Shown: piece after piece, positions 59,065-59,225 of the stretch
How positions within the stretch are numbered: the stretch's first letter is position 1
Layout of the letters: the number at the start of each line of letters is the position of its first letter
NCBI GenBank assembly: GCA_020687485.1
Contig: JAJEQR010000020.1
Span: 1-59,225 of the forward strand
Length of the DNA stretch: 59,225 nt
Source: Hominifimenecus microfluidus
GTDB taxonomy: Bacteria; Bacillota; Clostridia; Lachnospirales; Lachnospiraceae
Direction of reading: 5' to 3'
Made by a program: the position numbers and the translations under genes
Notes under the pieces: generated by a model
Told to the model about the DNA's origin: nothing
Seen by the model: only the letters and a program-made list of their open reading frames with translations
Databases searched by the model: none

Positions 59065-59225
59065 ATGAAGAAACTCGTTTCCGATCAGATCGTTAACTAT
59101 TTAGAGCGTCGCGGCGTTGAGTACGTGTTCGGTCTTTGCGGCCACACCGTAATCGCTATGCTGGATGCTTTCAGCCGTTCCACCAAGCTGCGCTACATCA
59201 GCGTTCGTCATGAGCAGATCGCAGC
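59065..59225 (+). CDS. Thiamine-diphosphate-dependent enzyme, 5' part only
   Basis: The first 53 codons encode the Pyr-domain start of the acetolactate synthase/pyruvate decarboxylase-type ThDP family: SDQIVNYLERRGVEYVFGL, a CGHTVIAMLDAF stretch and RHEQIAA, which holds the glutamate that activates the thiazolium cofactor (the E of RHE). The rest lies beyond base 59225. Members decarboxylate or ligate 2-oxo acids, and some act on acyl-CoAs. The ATG follows GAAAGGAATTTACGACTCAA. Codon bias matches the two preceding genes. Confidence 0.78.
   Translation, partial: MKKLVSDQIVNYLERRGVEYVFGLCGHTVIAMLDAFSRSTKLRYISVRHEQIA

Noticed and set aside
59065-59225. ThDP enzyme as sulfoacetaldehyde acetyltransferase (Xsc)
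   Set aside because: The visible N-terminus does not look like Xsc as I know it, and no sulfonate genes are near. Too little is in the window to name the enzyme.

Overview
The window looks like chromosomal DNA from a low-to-mid GC Gram-positive anaerobe of the class Clostridia, most probably family Lachnospiraceae. The reasons are Firmicutes-type gene clusters (fmt/yugP/rsmB/rlmN/stp/prkC/rsgA/rpe; iscR/iscS/iscU/mnmA), SpoVB-like flippase, Ser/Glu-rich lipoproteins, strong AGGAGG ribosome binding sites, sigma-A promoters with 17-bp spacers, base composition close to one half GC, and a NiCo riboswitch. The genus cannot be told from the sequence. No phage, plasmid or CRISPR array was seen.

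Layout. 1-239: the right end of an IS200/IS605-type element and the 3' stub of an interrupted gene. 279-5163: a class III aminotransferase, then a gallate-type decarboxylase locus (LpdD-like chaperone, UbiX-like flavin prenyltransferase and LysR regulator on minus; LpdC/UbiD-like decarboxylase on plus). 5318-12031: histidinol phosphatase, peptidase T, an ABC-2-like exporter, a TrmH-type rRNA methylase and a family 2 glycosyltransferase. 12209-14791: a three-gene ABC importer of unknown substrate. 14940-19640: asd-topB-hexapeptide protein-metA. 19725-21290: MOP flippase. 21484-24776: iron-sulfur assembly and tRNA thiolation operon. 24807-28394: a cell-wall amidase, a NiCo-riboswitch-controlled cation efflux gene, a PHP phosphoesterase and tRNA-Ser(CGA). 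28631-37229: two-component system, beta-CASP nuclease, queH, ackA, ketopantoate reductase and purC. 37254-37423: a large palindromic element. 37559-38473: EamA exporter. 38711-53599: fifteen very tightly packed co-directional genes for translation, ribosome maturation, Ser/Thr phosphosignalling, sugar and histidine metabolism, DNA repair and wall lipid recycling. 53710-56081: a second wall amidase and an AI-2E family protein. 56387-59225: a strongly expressed-looking locus of a TIM-barrel sugar isomerase-like protein, a CoA-acylating aldehyde dehydrogenase and the start of a thiamine-diphosphate enzyme.

How the parts connect. Wall growth and its control recur (two amidases, UppP, PrkC/Stp with PASTA repeats, PrsA-like foldase, flippase). 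The decarboxylase locus suggests handling of plant phenolic acids. The last locus is the best candidate for an undescribed pathway: its genes have the codon bias of the acetate kinase gene, separate strong promoters and stable 5' stem-loops, which suggests a major catabolic route rather than a minor one, but its substrate is not recognisable. Several transcripts in the window start with a stem-loop at or near the predicted 5' end, and at least three promoters share the unusual -35 TGGAAT with a 17-bp spacer.
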